Shown here: positions 22,396 to 34,035 of the stretch, one piece after another
How positions within the stretch are numbered: position 1 is the first letter of the stretch
How the letters are laid out: each line of letters opens with the position of its first letter
NCBI RefSeq assembly: GCF_026210795.1
Contig: NC_089447.1
Location: 3,970,501-4,034,500 of the forward strand
Length of the DNA: 64,000 nt
Direction of reading: 5' to 3'
DNA from: Rhizophagus irregularis
Taxonomy: Eukaryota; Glomeromycota; Glomeromycetes; Glomerales; Glomeraceae
Notes under the pieces: model-generated
The model's database searches: none
Told to the model about the DNA's origin: nothing
Seen by the model: the letters and a program-made list of their open reading frames with translations, nothing else
Position numbers and translations under genes: made by a program

Positions 22396-22856
22396 ATGAT
22401 CCGAAATTTTATTTTTGTATTTATTTTATTGACTACACTTTCTATAGTCAATGCTATTCCATTTAATAAAAGTGAATTTTACCAATGTTATACAATAGTC
22501 CAACCAAGGCCCGGAGTCGATATAACAATTACGCCTGACCCTCCAGTTGCCAAAACCCTGAACATTTTATTGTTTCAGGAACATTAAAGCATGATATTAC
22601 CGCAGATAAAACTTTGCTAAACATCGATTTTTATGATACTTCGAAATTTCTTTCCGCAATACCCCCCTACAATAAGAATTTCACTGAATCATTTAAAGCT
22701 GGAACCAAATTTTCTATAGATGTAGATAATGTTTCAACACCAGATAAATTACCTTTATTCTATGCTATTATTGTTACTGTTGGGAAAAACCTCGGTGAAG
22801 ATGGTAATTTGCATGATATTTTTGGCTGTTCAGGTGCCAACTTATCTACATACTAG
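22396..22856 (+). pseudogene. Short secreted ML-like (MD-2-related lipid-recognition) protein with a frameshift
   Basis: ATG at 22396 gives a clear signal peptide (MIRNFIFVFILLTTLSIVNA) and VDITITPDPPVA, then needs a one-base shift near 22555 to continue NPEHFIVSGTLKHDITADK. The rest is continuous: FTESFKAGTKFSIDVDNV, a hydrophobic strand YAIIVTVG and HDIFGCSGA, ending at 22856. Secreted proteins of this layout (beta-strands, Cys near each end, TVSGTL and F-x-S-I-D motifs) resemble the ML domain that binds lipids. The C-terminus looks short. Either a recent pseudogene or a base error; the family call is moderate. Confidence 0.6.
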
Positions 22857-24083
22857 TTTTATCTATTGCCGAGTTTATATTCTATTTCTAACTTCATATT
22901 TCACTACATAGTAGACATTAATATTACGTTGTTTTTATTTTTTTTAGTAATATTAACTACAAAATAGCATATAATATAATATATTTAAATTAAATTTATT
23001 CTATTTTTTTTATTCTTGATAAGTAGTTTTTAAAATATGATGTATTTTCTTTATTTGTAATTCTAATTATAATATAATTAAATCTTTTTTAATGTGCAAT
23101 CATATTGACACGAAAAAAATTTTTATCAAAGCAAACAATTTCTGTTATTTAACTTATTTAGCTGTATGTGTTACAGAACAATTTACTCTATATCAACTTT
23201 TTTACTCAGACTACCCAAGCCGTATTATTATTTCCTCCGTGTTTAAAAAACTAATGGCAGTTTGAAAGAAGCGTTGATGAAAGAATTATTGAAGCTCCGG
23301 CGAGACATACGTGATTCAGGTGGTTTTGGTACGAAATCTCAAAAATCATTTGAGCGACTGACACAAGACCGACAACAAAATCTTGACAATCCAATATCTT
23401 GACAAGTCAAAATCCTGACAAAATTATAACACATTTAAATTAAATATCAAATATTGCAACAAATTATTTTATTTAGAACACACATCACAAAATTGTCAAC
23501 ATAATGACTTGGTCAGGGGTTTGGATTGTGGATTGTTGAGATTTTGTTGTCGATCTTGTGTTAGTCGTGCAAGTGACTGTCGAGATTTTGATCGGATACT
23601 AATTCAGGTTCAGGTATGAATGAAATATATTTTTTTCGGAACATTCACAAGAAAATGATTTTGAAGTCTGCCAACTAATGCCTTATTTCTTTTCGTACAG
23701 TGAGATTCTGAGGACCTTATTAGCATCACGGAAGTGCTAACAAAATAAATTCTTAGCGAGGCTTTACATGCTACTTTATTTCTAGCATTGCTTGCATCGC
23801 TTGTCTTATATAACTGACAATTTTTTATTTATTTCTATCGATGATTAAAACAAATGAAAGTTAATGCTAGGATATTGTTTTAGTATAGATAGCTTAGACG
23901 AAAGAAACACCCGCAGGCATTAGCATAAAAACTTTATTTCACTTTATAAACAAGTTTATGCAAATCTTGTAATTTATTTTTTACATCAATAAATCACATT
24001 AAATCAGTAATTCCGATGAAGATATTACTATGCTAACGAGCTTTTGAATTATTCCATCTTTTATAAAAAAATTATTATCGAAC
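22857..24083. other. Gene-free stretch with one MITE
   Basis: AT-rich 3' flank of the ML-like gene, then the hairpin element at 23323..23601. No other structure seen. Confidence 0.5.
23323..23601. mobile_element. 279-bp MITE, 8-bp duplication ATTCAGGT
   Basis: Flanked by ATTCAGGT at 23315..23322 and 23602..23609. Subterminal arms are inverted copies (left GACACAAGACCGACAACAAA, right read inverted AACACAAGATCGACAACAAA); the extreme ends match less well. hAT-like by duplication length. Confidence 0.7.
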
Positions 24084-24454
24084 ATGCAATCCATTGATTC
24101 ATTGAGAGAATTAAATGTCAAGCTCTTAGCTGAGATTGCCGAGTTTAGGAAGGAGAATGCTGAGATTTCTGAACTTAAAAGGAGAATGCTGAGCTTAAGG
24201 ATAAGAATGCTGAGATCCCTGATCTTAAAAGGAAGTTTGCTGAGATTGAGTCCGAGAAAGTTGAGCTTAAGACCAGGATTGCTGAGCTTTTAAGACAGGC
24301 TGTGGAAGAGAGTAAGAGACGTAATGTTGAGAATGTTGAACTTAAGGCCAGAATTGAGGAGTTAGAAAAAAACAAGGCAGATTCTTCAGCTGAGAATGTT
24401 AGACGTGATGTTGAATTTGCTGAGCTAAAGACTGAAGTAGTGGAGAACAAATAG
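24084..24454 (+). pseudogene. Coiled-coil protein gene relic
   Basis: Starts MQSIDSLRELNVKLLAEIAE and continues with heptad-like repeats (NAELKDKNAEIPDLKRKFAE, VELKTRIAELLRQ, VELKARIEELEKNK). To read both parts one base must be skipped near 24181. The frame ends at 24454; the text beyond (ISPEKVVDIPVDQFNN) still looks coding but has stops. I recognise the style of a high-copy coiled-coil family, not its function. Confidence 0.6.
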
Positions 24455-25250
24455 CTAATCCAAGATATTTCTCCTGAGAAGGTTGTTGATATACCTGTAG
24501 ATCAGTTTAATAATGCCAAGCAAAGTACCTTTAGGCCATCTTCACTTGTGAGCTGTCAGTAGTCATTGGAAGAATAGAATCAGAATAAGAATGCCACTTT
24601 TGAAGCCAAAATTTTACAATTAGGTGAGAATTGAGCGTGTAGAGCGGATTTAAGGAACATTAGTGCAATTTTACTAATGTTCTTTTAATTTCTTAGGTAC
24701 CTACCGGACACCTTGGATATTGGACTTCAAAACCTGGGATCGAGCTAAATGGAAGGTAGGAATTAAGGAGAGGCGAGTTAGTGAAGGTTAATAAACTTTA
24801 TTAGCATTTCTCATTTCTTTTGTCTCTTTCTTTTGTAGGTACCTAATGATCCTAACTCTGAAGAACGCAACGGTGCGTCGGTAATGTTTTAGAAGTCAGG
24901 ATCTACGTGAATCCTTACTATTTTATACGATATGAGATTGTTAATGTAATCAAACAGCTTCATAAGTTTCACTGAGATATCTAGAAATAACCCAGGATGG
25001 CAAATTAGATGTACACAGTAGATGTCAACATATGACTTTTTGGCAAGACCAAATACGAAATTTAATAAAATGCAAAAATTGTCAATTATTTCTAATTGTC
25101 TATGCAATCAATTAACATTATTAATTAACTATTAATTAACTTTTTAACAGAAAATGACGTGACATAAATGCAGTTTACAACACATGATTAATACAAAAGA
25201 CAAGGTTTTAAATGACCGTAAAACCTCAAGAAATTACCTGGGACGAGTAA
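24455..25250. other. Decayed 3' part of the coiled-coil gene and AT-rich spacer
   Basis: Coding-like text with stops to about 24660, then no clear frame. GGTACCTA occurs twice (24697, 24839). Confidence 0.35.
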
Positions 25251-25874
25251 ATGAAAGATTGTGAAAAAGTCGTAGTGATCTCGGAACTTCATTCTGATGA
25301 GTGGTCATCAGAAGATGAAGATCCTGCTAACAAAGAAAAAAATCCAGAGAAAAGACCAGAACGTTTAGATAAATTGAATTCTGTAATCAAAATACATGAA
25401 AAAAAAATGTAAATCTACGAGAGTATGTAAGTTATTTCTTTTTATCAATATAACATTTATAAATAATTTTTTTTTAATTAGATTAGCTATGAGAATTCTA
25501 AGAAGAGTGGATGAAATTGGGGAGTGTATCAGAACTGGTCTAATCCGTATGCGTCATCATTTAGATAATGTCATTGATAATAAGAGTAGACTGACAGAAG
25601 AAATGCCATTTCTTCCACCTACAGTAGGCGCCAGTTAGTGAAGACAGCGAGGACAGCGAAGACGAAAATGAAAGTCATAATGAAGGTGGCGATAATAATA
25701 ATGACAATAATAATAATGATGACAATAATAACAATAGTGACAATAATAATAACAACGAATTCAATGACAACAACAACAATAATAATATATTTTTTTAGTT
25801 ATATAAGAAAATTTGCAAATCAATTTTCGTTCATCTGCAAAATTGATCGACATCTAAAAAAGGTAATATTATAA
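25251..25874 (+). pseudogene. Acidic, Asn/Asp-rich gene remnant
   Basis: ATG 25251 opens MKDCEKVVVISELHSDEW and an acidic/Lys-rich stretch; after an intron-like gap (TTTTTAATTAG near 25482) comes LAMRILRRVDEIGECIRTGL and RHHLDNVIDNKSRL. A one-base shift near 25630 leads into SEDSEDSEDENESHNEGG and a run of Asn/Asp codons (GATAATAATAAT-type microsatellite) to 25800, then into the border of duplication copy B. Family unknown; probably dead. Confidence 0.4.
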
Positions 25875-26081
25875 TACCATTAATTTGCAGTTGCACAGCA
25901 TCTTAGCGCCCCCAGTACATAAAAATTAAAAATTAAAAAAAGCAAGAATGTTTTGCTCTTTTTATGGTCGGTGAATGGCAGTTTTACAAATATTTATCGC
26001 TAACCAATCGAAGTTCAAACAGCTATTAATTTATTTATGTCTATATAAGAAAGTAGTAAAATAAAATAATCTATCCAAATT

Positions 26082-26862
26082 TTAACTATTAGTATCTATA
26101 AATAAAAGACGCTTTCCGATAAAAAAAATGATCGATGATGCCATCCCAGTGCCTGTTGTAGCAAATCCATTCCAATGATTAGAAATAAGTGCAAAAATTA
26201 CATGTGACCCTATAATGTGAAGGGATGAAAAAATGTATGCCATTATAAGGCGAAAAGTAGTATTGTTGATGCAACACGCTAATATCATTGCAATAAGTGC
26301 TATCACGTACAATGACCATATCCAAATACTAACAGCTTTTTCTGTTTTCATCAGCGAAATACTTAGAGCTGTCATTCCAACCCAACCCGCGGATGAAAGG
26401 GGGATGGTAAAAATGAGACCTGCAATTCTATAAGAGTTACCAAGCTTCAATTTTTCGGAATCCATTTTTCTGCCTTTGAAACCATCATTCATTAATTTGA
26501 AGGCCCAAGGTGTGAGCTGGCCAAGTGCTACAAGTATCATTATCCAATCCGACTTACATTTGAAACATGTATAGATGGCTGGTCCTAGTATAAGAATGGA
26601 CGTCATGATCGTAAGATATGGGCCTTGTACTCGATAACTTTTACCCCATCTCCAAGGAGCAAATATAGGACAATTTGCATGAACCAAAGAAGCACTAAAA
26701 AATGTGAACCACCAACAAAAAATTCCGAAAATTCCGTATGGTAATCCATAACAAGATGCTTGCGCTGCTAGTTCGTCTAAAAGAACATAAAATGATAATT
26801 ATTAATTATAGAGACTTCGACATAATTTATTTGAATTAACTAAACATACTAGGAGAGACCAT
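26082..26862 (-). CDS. Seven-helix membrane protein, family unknown (copy B)
   Basis: Minus strand; exon 1 26850..26862 (ATGGTCTCTCCTA, GTATGT donor) and exon 2 26776..26082, 235 residues beginning MVSPNELAAQASCYG. Hydrophobic helices match copy A almost residue for residue (WIMILVALGQLTPW, MTALSISLMKTEKAVSIWIW, IIGSHVIFAL). The charged loop after NDG is 13 residues shorter and reads FKGRKMDSEKLKLG. CWWF replaces CWCF in helix 1. Intact frame in both duplicates argues that the gene is used. Function unknown. Confidence 0.82.
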
Positions 26863-27181
26863 TATGAGATTATTAAATCGAGTTAAAATATCTTAGTTTA
26901 AAAGATTAATTTGAAATAAAAATAATTGGCGATCGTTACGTATAAATATAACCAAAAAATATTTTAAAAATGATATTGACAAATTAAGCGATTTATTTAT
27001 TTGTTTATTCAGCCATATGTTCGAATGTTCGTTATATATGATTTTATCCATTTGATTCACCAAATTTAGGAATCGGTAATAAAACTAGATAATTCTATTC
27101 GTTGTCCTCTTCATTGATTATGTTTCAGGATTTTTTTGTACTACGAAGGCACCGCAGCTAACCAATTCTATTGTATTTTTT

Positions 27182-27347
27182 CCTACAAAAAAATTTTATC
27201 CGTTATACTTCTGTAAAACTCCGTAAAAATGAGCCTTTTGCGGATCCATTCACGGAAAATGTAAATAATTCGATAAACTCCGAGTTATAAGGTTATTAAT
27301 TCCGGAAATATGAGCCTTTTCAAAACGGATCGACTTTTTTTACAGGG
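27182..27347. mobile_element. 166-bp MITE with CCTACAAAAAAA / CCCTGTAAAAAAA ends
   Basis: Absent from the matching place in copy A, where the text is continuous. Ends CCTACAAAAAAA and, inverted, CCCTGTAAAAAAA, flanked by TTT on both sides (possible 3-bp duplication). The ends match the family of the palindrome at 19677 (CCCTATAAAAAAAG). Confidence 0.7.
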
Positions 27348-27813
27348 TTTGAGTTTAATACGCATAACTTCATAGATGAACAAGTAGTATTGTACATGAG
27401 AATCATAATATCAGATATTTAAGAGCGATTATTAAATATGAAATTTAGACAATTAACGGCGGTTAAGGTCCTTTTCGCTATTTTTTATTGAAAGAAATTT
27501 TAAATACGAAGATACTTTTCTTCACCTAATAATATAATTCACAATTTTATATGAGAAACTTAATTCTAGTTTAAAAATTATATGCAGCACATACAATGAT
27601 TGTTGGAATAGACAATGCGAAAGTAAAATTCATTGAAAAAAATTGGTTAGAAAAATAAATTACGTAAAATGTAAAAAATTTTTACATACAAAATAAAAGC
27701 CATTTCCCGTAAAAGAATGGTTAGTCGTATCAAGTGTAAGATTAAAAGATACTTAGCTTTAATAAAAAAATGAACACCTTTATTGGATATCAACACACAA
27801 GAACATATCATAT

Positions 27814-28495
27814 TAGGGTGAGACGTCGCCTAATTAATCAAAGCTATGTCAGCAACATTGATTATTTTACTATAATCAGATTTTTCATGTTACACGGATC
27901 AATATTTTTTAAATTTTTAAATTTGTCCGTTAAGCAAATTTTAAATGATCATTTTTAACGTAAAATTAAATTATTTTTGACCAAATAAATTATCAAATAA
28001 TATGTTTGCTTTTTTTCACGATCATTACCTTCAATATTTTCCTGAATAGCATCATATTACAATTGACACATTTTAAAATGATGATGAAAACATGGGTTTA
28101 CCTTCAAATTTTTATGACAAGTCTATAGATGGTTTAAGAACAAAGTTACGTTCAAATATTTCTCTTTATCATATAAAACTTTAGAGATTTGGTGCTTTAT
28201 TAGTTCAAATTTTCTTTTAAGCAAATATATCAAATCATTTTTAAAACCTTTGTAAAATAAAAAAACGTAATACTTTGAGATGGTTCTTAAGAACAGTTTT
28301 CAATCAAAAGAAAGTTGAAAAATGTACACAATATTCGCAAGAAACTTTTAGAGTCTTGAGTTTTATTTCATAATAAATTATTATAAAAAAGTTTATTTAA
28401 TAAATTTTATAGTTTTCATAGTATAAAATCTGATTATAGTAATATAATCAATGTTGCTGACATAGTTTTGATTAATTAGGCGACGTCTCACCCTA
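27814..28495. mobile_element. 682-bp Mutator-type MITE, 9-bp duplication
   Basis: Terminal inverted repeats of about 70 bp with two or three mismatches, starting TAGGGTGAGACGTCGCC. Flanked by ATATCATAT on both sides (27805..27813 and 28496..28504). Long arms plus a 9-bp duplication are the marks of Mutator-like elements. Nothing coding inside. In copy A the same place (about 11875-11895) is uninterrupted: ACAAGAACACATTCATATTATCG read inverted. Confidence 0.9.
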
Positions 28496-29157
28496 ATATC
28501 ATATTATCGCTTTAGTAATGATTTTGGTGCAAATTTATGTCGATCATTAGTATTCTTTCCTGGATACCCGATTTCATTCCTTAAGTGATTCCAAAGTCTC
28601 AAATTGTTTTTTAAAAATAAATTTCTCACATAATTTTTTACTTTTATTTGACGCCCGCAAGATTCCCATTTTCTGCAGATCCTTTGCAGTTGACTCGTGG
28701 ATCACGAATTAATAATTTTTGTAATTTGTTGTCGGAACTCTAAAATTTGAGTACCGAACTAATGAGAATAAAAAGATTTTTTCCATAATGCATTCATTTT
28801 ATAGAATATATGCATGAATTTAGGAATTTAAAAAATTTTAAAATATTTCCGACTATTTTTTCTCCAGCACTGTAGGATATAATATAAAATTTTGTATTAT
28901 GCTCATTTTAAATAAAATTAGTTATCGTTGTATTATTGCAAAGTATCATCAAAAACAACGAATAGTCTGTAAGCTACACACATTTAACAAAGATGATTGA
29001 CAATTTAACATTTACAAAATATTAACTGAAGAACAAATTGTGGTCTTTACTCTTTAGATTCCGGTTTACAACAAAAATAGTTGGAAGTAATTATAAAATT
29101 TCACCTGATATGTATGTTTTGATTATCATCCTCTCTTTGAAAATGTTCGTTGTCATT

Positions 29158-29484
29158 TCACTCATTTGTTTCGTTTATTTGCTGATCTTGTAGGTGATTC
29201 TTATTACGAGCTCGCAACACGCGTTTACGATTTCTTTCTTGTGACAAGCGAAGCACACGTTCCTCGTTGGTTTCCATTTTTTTTTTATCGTTTCTTCTTT
29301 TACGAAGGCTTGCTAGACGTTCTTCACGTTTATTTTCACTTTCTTGCGCACGTTTTTGACGTTTTCGTTCGCTTTCTCGATTTAGTCGAGCTTTCCGTTG
29401 TTCCGCCGTCTCTTGTGCTTTAGCTTTTCGTTTTCGAATAGTTTCTGGACTAACGTTTTTGTACGTATTATCGAAATCTGACAT
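29158..29484 (-). CDS. Basic protein with STPR-like repeats, 108 residues
   Basis: Minus-strand single frame from an ATG, MSDFDNTYKNVSPETIRKRK. It contains three imperfect units of about 23-24 residues built around E-x-R-x-x-RL-x(5-7)-R-K-R, very rich in Arg, Lys and Glu. This is the layout of STPR repeats, a DNA-binding helix repeat also found at the start of some Helitron-associated proteins. Nuclear DNA binding is inferred. A (TA)n run lies about 105 bp upstream at 29587..29610. It may be an independent gene or a transposon fragment. Confidence 0.55.
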   Translation of the reverse strand: MSDFDNTYKNVSPETIRKRKAKAQETAEQRKARLNRESERKRQKRAQESENKREERLASLRKRRNDKKKMETNEERVLRLSQERNRKRVLRARNKNHLQDQQINETNE

Positions 29485-31840
29485 TTTTTAAAATATTTGA
29501 TCTTTATATCGTTGTAATCAAAATCTAATTTTTTTTTAAAAAAAATCCGATCTTTATATTTTTGTAGAATTTTGATTTATAAGCTATATATATATATATA
29601 TATATATAAGAACAATCAATCCGTGCGGTATTGAGGAAATGAATGATGTTATGACTAAATCAAGAATAATTCGATTAAGTAATCGACACAAATTGTTATT
29701 CTTTATTGTTATCCTTTACATTGTCGTTAGGTAATTTATTAAGCAACATATAACATTAGCAGATAACCAATTGTAATAGTTTTCTTTATTGCATGTAAAT
29801 TTTATTCATTGAAGAAATTTTGTTCTATATTCATAATAAAAACTATCTATTTTTCGTAAAAGTTTCTCTCGTTAAATTTTAATTACTTTGAATTTTTCGA
29901 ACGTAAATGCTATATTTGTGCGAAACCAAATGAAATTTTATTTTTGTGAAACTCGTGGCTCATCAACGTAAAGTTTTATATTTGTGCGAAATATGCGAAT
30001 TCGTGGCTTATATTTTATTACTATATGAAACTCGTGACTTATTAACGTAATTACATAAATAAATAGTTTAAGATCAGCTATTGTGTTGGGGTTCGTAAAC
30101 AGTCTCCCTGACATGATTCAATTAAATTTATCCGTGTTTAATTAAGGTCCCAACGGTCACCGTTCCCTAGTCATAAAAAAAAATTGGACTGAATTTAATG
30201 CAAATTACCGTCAAATGAATACAACTTATCATCTCAATGATTTTGATATTACTTTGTAATAATATGCTATAAATTTAAAATTTCATGATGAATGTAATCC
30301 GTAATATTTAAAATCGCGAGAGTTTAATGTAAAAAGAGGATAGATGAAAGACTTTTTTGCTATATATGAACAATAAACAGCCAAATTTTGGAATATGAAC
30401 TTGATTCTGTTATATTCACACGATATATGAAAAGATCAATAATAATTATTAGGGTCATTCATTTAGATTCTCAATGTGAACGCACTAATTAAATATTTTA
30501 GATTTTTTTGTGATTGTAAACTTATTATTAAATCAGGACCCCTGAATACGGAGATAACATAAGTATTCAGGGGTCTATTAAATTCTGTGGGGCTACGATC
30601 TTGAAAATGACACATGAAATTGTGTGTAACTAATGGGGAACTAGACATTCACAATCCTGACAAATCATAATCTCGAAAATTCAAACTTAATAATGAATGA
30701 GTGTCGGGAATAATTAAGTTTCAGGATTTTTGAATCTTCGGGCCTAGCAAAAAAAAGTCACTTCAGCCAGACTCCAGTTTAAACAAATGAAAAAGAAACG
30801 ACTGCCCCGATGTTTGAAAAATTGACGGCAGAGATTAAAAATTGGGATTTAAGGCCCGATGTTTTGTCAAATATTTCATCTTGATTCAAGTAAGAAGAAT
30901 CAGCTCGAGTCTCACGATGTGTCGACGAGAGTTCCTAAATCAGTTCCTAAATTTATTTAATCAAAGGGGGTATTGAATAGTTAAAACTTTATTTACTTTT
31001 ATAAAATAAGACATTGAAATCCTTTAAAAGAAAAAATGATCTATTATAATTCCTAATATAATTCTTCGATTATGAAAATAATTCTATTAATCGAATAATA
31101 ATAGAAAGGATCGTATCTACAGTATTAAAATAACTGATGACTGAATAAATTGAATATAGGCAATATCAGCGATACCTCATTACAATTAGTTCTATTGCGA
31201 CAATTGTATTTCTTTATATTGTTAACGAAAACTTTGAATTCGATGTAGCACAATTACATGAAGTTAAAGTTTAATAGAAATACCATTTTGATATATTGAT
31301 CTAATGAATATCTATTGAATGAACTCATTAGAACAATTCTTTAATTGTTGATCATTGCGTGATCATTTTCAGCCTACTACACATTTTTTTTTTATAAAAT
31401 GATAGGCGTTATTTATAAAACTTTAAACACCAAATTCTCTTTACCCAACATTTTATATATGCTAATTTGATTACATCTTTTATTTGAACAATTTATAAAT
31501 TCTCATCATGAAAATGTTCTTAAAGAATGGCCTTACGTTAAATACTAGCCGAAAAGTAATGAAAGCTTTATTACTTTTAAAATATCACGCCACTATTTGG
31601 GATACTCATTCAAATATTTTATGTATTAGGTCTCAATATTTTCGTATAAATAAGAAAAAGGCTCGATCACAAGCGACTACAGCTATTCAAAAAGACATTT
31701 CAATGAATGTTTATAATATAGAATTGGAAAATAATGTCAACTCTATAGTTTTTGGTATTCCAAGTTGGAATACCTAAATTGATTATTATTAAATACTGTA
31801 AATCCTATGGTCGCTTGTTATATGTACTTTTAAAAATTTT

Positions 31841-32010
31841 ATATGCTTAAATCTTATGACTAAGTAAAATTTCAATTTTTAGATTAGAATATTTATACCT
31901 AAATCTTATGTATGCTTAAATTTTCTGACTAGACAAATTTCAATTATATTTATGCCTGAATATTATGTATGCTTAAATCTTACGACTAGGTAAATTTCAA
32001 TCCAATAAAT
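31841..32010. repeat. Imperfect tandem repeat, 3 copies of about 60-70 bp
   Basis: Each unit begins TATGCTTAAATCTTATGACT or a close variant, followed by AAATTTCAAT and TTTATACCTAAATCTTATG. Unit length varies through small indels. Confidence 0.7.
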
Positions 32011-32278
32011 AATATTTATATATATACTTGTATATTTTTCCTTTAAAATAAAATAATATACATTACATATTTAAAGATAAGTATTATACATATTTGTACA
32101 GTTCATAATCCAACCTTATGAAATTAGTGATAAAGAACAGCAAATTAAATCCTCAAATTTATACGTTTTACTGAGTCCATTTCACCGAATTCTCATTTTA
32201 CTGATAGGATTATGCGCGTTGTTTTTTTTAAAAAAAGTTAATCTACGTTTATATAGCGATAGTGCCGATCTCATTCAA

Positions 32279-32467
32279 GCACCCAAGTTTTGTGGGCGTG
32301 GTTTTTTGTGTCACGGGGGTGACAAATAAATTTTTGACACACACTAAGTCCCACAGATGCTTAATGCTTTTGAACTCGTGGCTTCACGTGATCAGTGACA
32401 CTTAAATGTCACTTGTTCCTTATATGGTGATGATCGACACAAACCGCGCCCACGAAACTTTAGTGCC
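32279..32467. mobile_element. 189-bp MITE with GTGGGCGTGG arms
   Basis: Left GCACCCAAGTTTTGTGGGCG and right, inverted, GGCACTAAAGTTTCGTGGGC. Flanks TCATTCAA / TCATGCAA (32271..32278, 32468..32475) look like an 8-bp duplication with one change. Confidence 0.65.
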
Positions 32468-33318
32468 TCATGCAATGCGGATGGCGTCATTGGATTTCTT
32501 CCATTTTAGGAAATGCAGACTTCGATGAAATGACTTTTGGCAAAATTTCTGTCAATGAAACGTCTGGGTACTTTTGGATTCTTCTCTACATGTGCGCTCG
32601 GTAAAGTAGAATATCGAACTTTTCAATTAGTTCGATGGTACTCAAAAGTGGTAAACGTTTTTTGTCATTGCCGTTTTCTATTTATAGCCGATTTCCAAAA
32701 AATTCGTGAAAACCGAAGTTTTCCTATATCATCTAGAAAAAGGTGAATAAAGTGATTATCCGTAATTGTGTCTAAGGGTCTGGCTTATTTCACCGACAAT
32801 TATCTCACCGGCAGACGTTTCACCGACAACCATTTCACCGGACAGTTTTGAAATCCTAATTAAATCCTATAACTAATCTGAAGTGTTTTCTCACTATTAG
32901 GAAAGAAAATAATAATTTTTATATACTTTTTTTTCTAATTAATTAAATTAATTATAAAAATGGTTACAACAATATTTTTGACCATTATATCATCGCGAGG
33001 CCATGATAGTATTACGTACTTTATATTCTAAAGTTTGGACATATTAAAATTATAAATAAAATAAATAAAATATAATTTACAATAATAATGTCGATTATAT
33101 TAATAATAAATAGTTGTGAACTCCGAAGTAACAATAAAATACGACATGATGATCAGTGCATATCATAATTAAAGGGATCCAGGGATCCCCGCTTAATATA
33201 CGATCCATATGACTCACGATTGTCAAAATAGGAAAAATATACAAACTATGACTCGCTACTTGATCCATATAATTCTATTTTTCCCCTTGCGACAAGTAAG
33301 ACAAGTAAAAAAAAAAAT

Positions 33319-34035
33319 ATGACGACTCGAGAAAATAAAAATAAATCATCTCAAATAGGAACAGAATTTAAACCAATACCAATATTACCAAATTATAGTA
33401 TCCCTCAGACAATTACATCAAAATATCGAATTCAAGAACAACAATTTAATTCAACTTCTTTGAATAATTTTAATATCATTAATCAAAATCTTCCTTATAT
33501 TAATAATCAACCAAGATTTTTTTTAGAATCAAATAATACTTATGATTATTATCGATATCAAACAAAGAATCTTCTAGATACTAATACTAATGATGATCAA
33601 AGTCAACAATCATTAATACAAGAGAATATTCAATTAAAAGCTAAACTTGCTCAAGAATTTCATAATTCACAACAATTACAAGTTGATATAAATGAAATTG
33701 AATATTTACATAACAGATTAAAATTATTAATTAACCAACTAAAAGGACGAATTGCAAGTTTAGAAGAACAAAATTTTTGTTTGAAAACTGAAAATGAATT
33801 ATTGAATGCGAATTTAAAGATGGTAAGTCCATCATCATATTATTGCAAGGTGGAAAAGTTTTAAAACTAACAAATTAATTAATATCTTATAATAGAGCGA
33901 AGAGTCAAGAATTCAATTAATGAAACAGCTGTAAGATTTCATTATTTGTACTTTGTATAGATAATTTACTTTTTTTTCTAATAATTTTTTTTATTTATTA
34001 GTCAGAATCCAAACAAACAAATGTACAATCATTGA
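33319..34035 (+). CDS. Coiled-coil protein, three exons, family unknown
   Basis: Exons 33319..33822, 33896..33930 and 34002..34035 give about 190 residues. The first 95 are polar (Asn, Gln, Ser, Tyr). From about residue 97 a long coiled coil runs through the end of exon 1: IQLKAKLAQEFHNSQQLQVD, IEYLHNRLKLLINQLKGRI, LEEQNFCLKTENELLNANL. Exon 2 continues it (SEESRIQLMKQL). The exon 2 acceptor is an AGAG tandem; using the second AG shifts the frame and gives an alternative C-terminus open to TAA at 34070..34072. I prefer the first AG because it keeps the coiled coil. Function not recognised. Confidence 0.65.

Larger units (their letters stand above)
25790..28850 (-). repeat. Inverted segmental duplication, copy B
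   Basis: Reverse-orientation partner of 11580..14560. It carries two insertions that copy A lacks (27182..27347 and 27814..28495) and lacks the 826-bp block of copy A. Confidence 0.85.
29485..33318. other. Long gene-poor stretch
   Basis: AT-rich, with (TA)n at 29587..29610, a 13-bp stem hairpin at 30537..30575 (GACCCCTGAATAC / GTATTCAGGGGTC), an 89-codon unrecognised frame at 31508..31777 (KARSQATTAIQKDISMN), a tandem repeat at 31841..32010 and a MITE at 32279..32467. Confidence 0.5.

Noticed and set aside
22074-22399. Pro/Ile/Ser and Gly/Trp/Asp repeat peptides in the large foldback element
   Set aside because: They are readings of the CCCAT/GGGAT runs, not coding sequence.
25638-25874. 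Met/Ile/Thr-rich frame over the AAT repeat
   Set aside because: It is the alternate frame of the Asn/Asp-rich text; the acidic frame upstream agrees better with a protein.
30537-30575. Strong 13-bp hairpin GACCCCTGAATAC
   Set aside because: Considered as a terminator or small RNA. It stands alone with no gene or wider inverted repeat, so I list it only as part of the spacer.
32537-32746. 69-codon frame
   Set aside because: No domain, no signal peptide, no splice evidence; lies beside a MITE in gene-free DNA.
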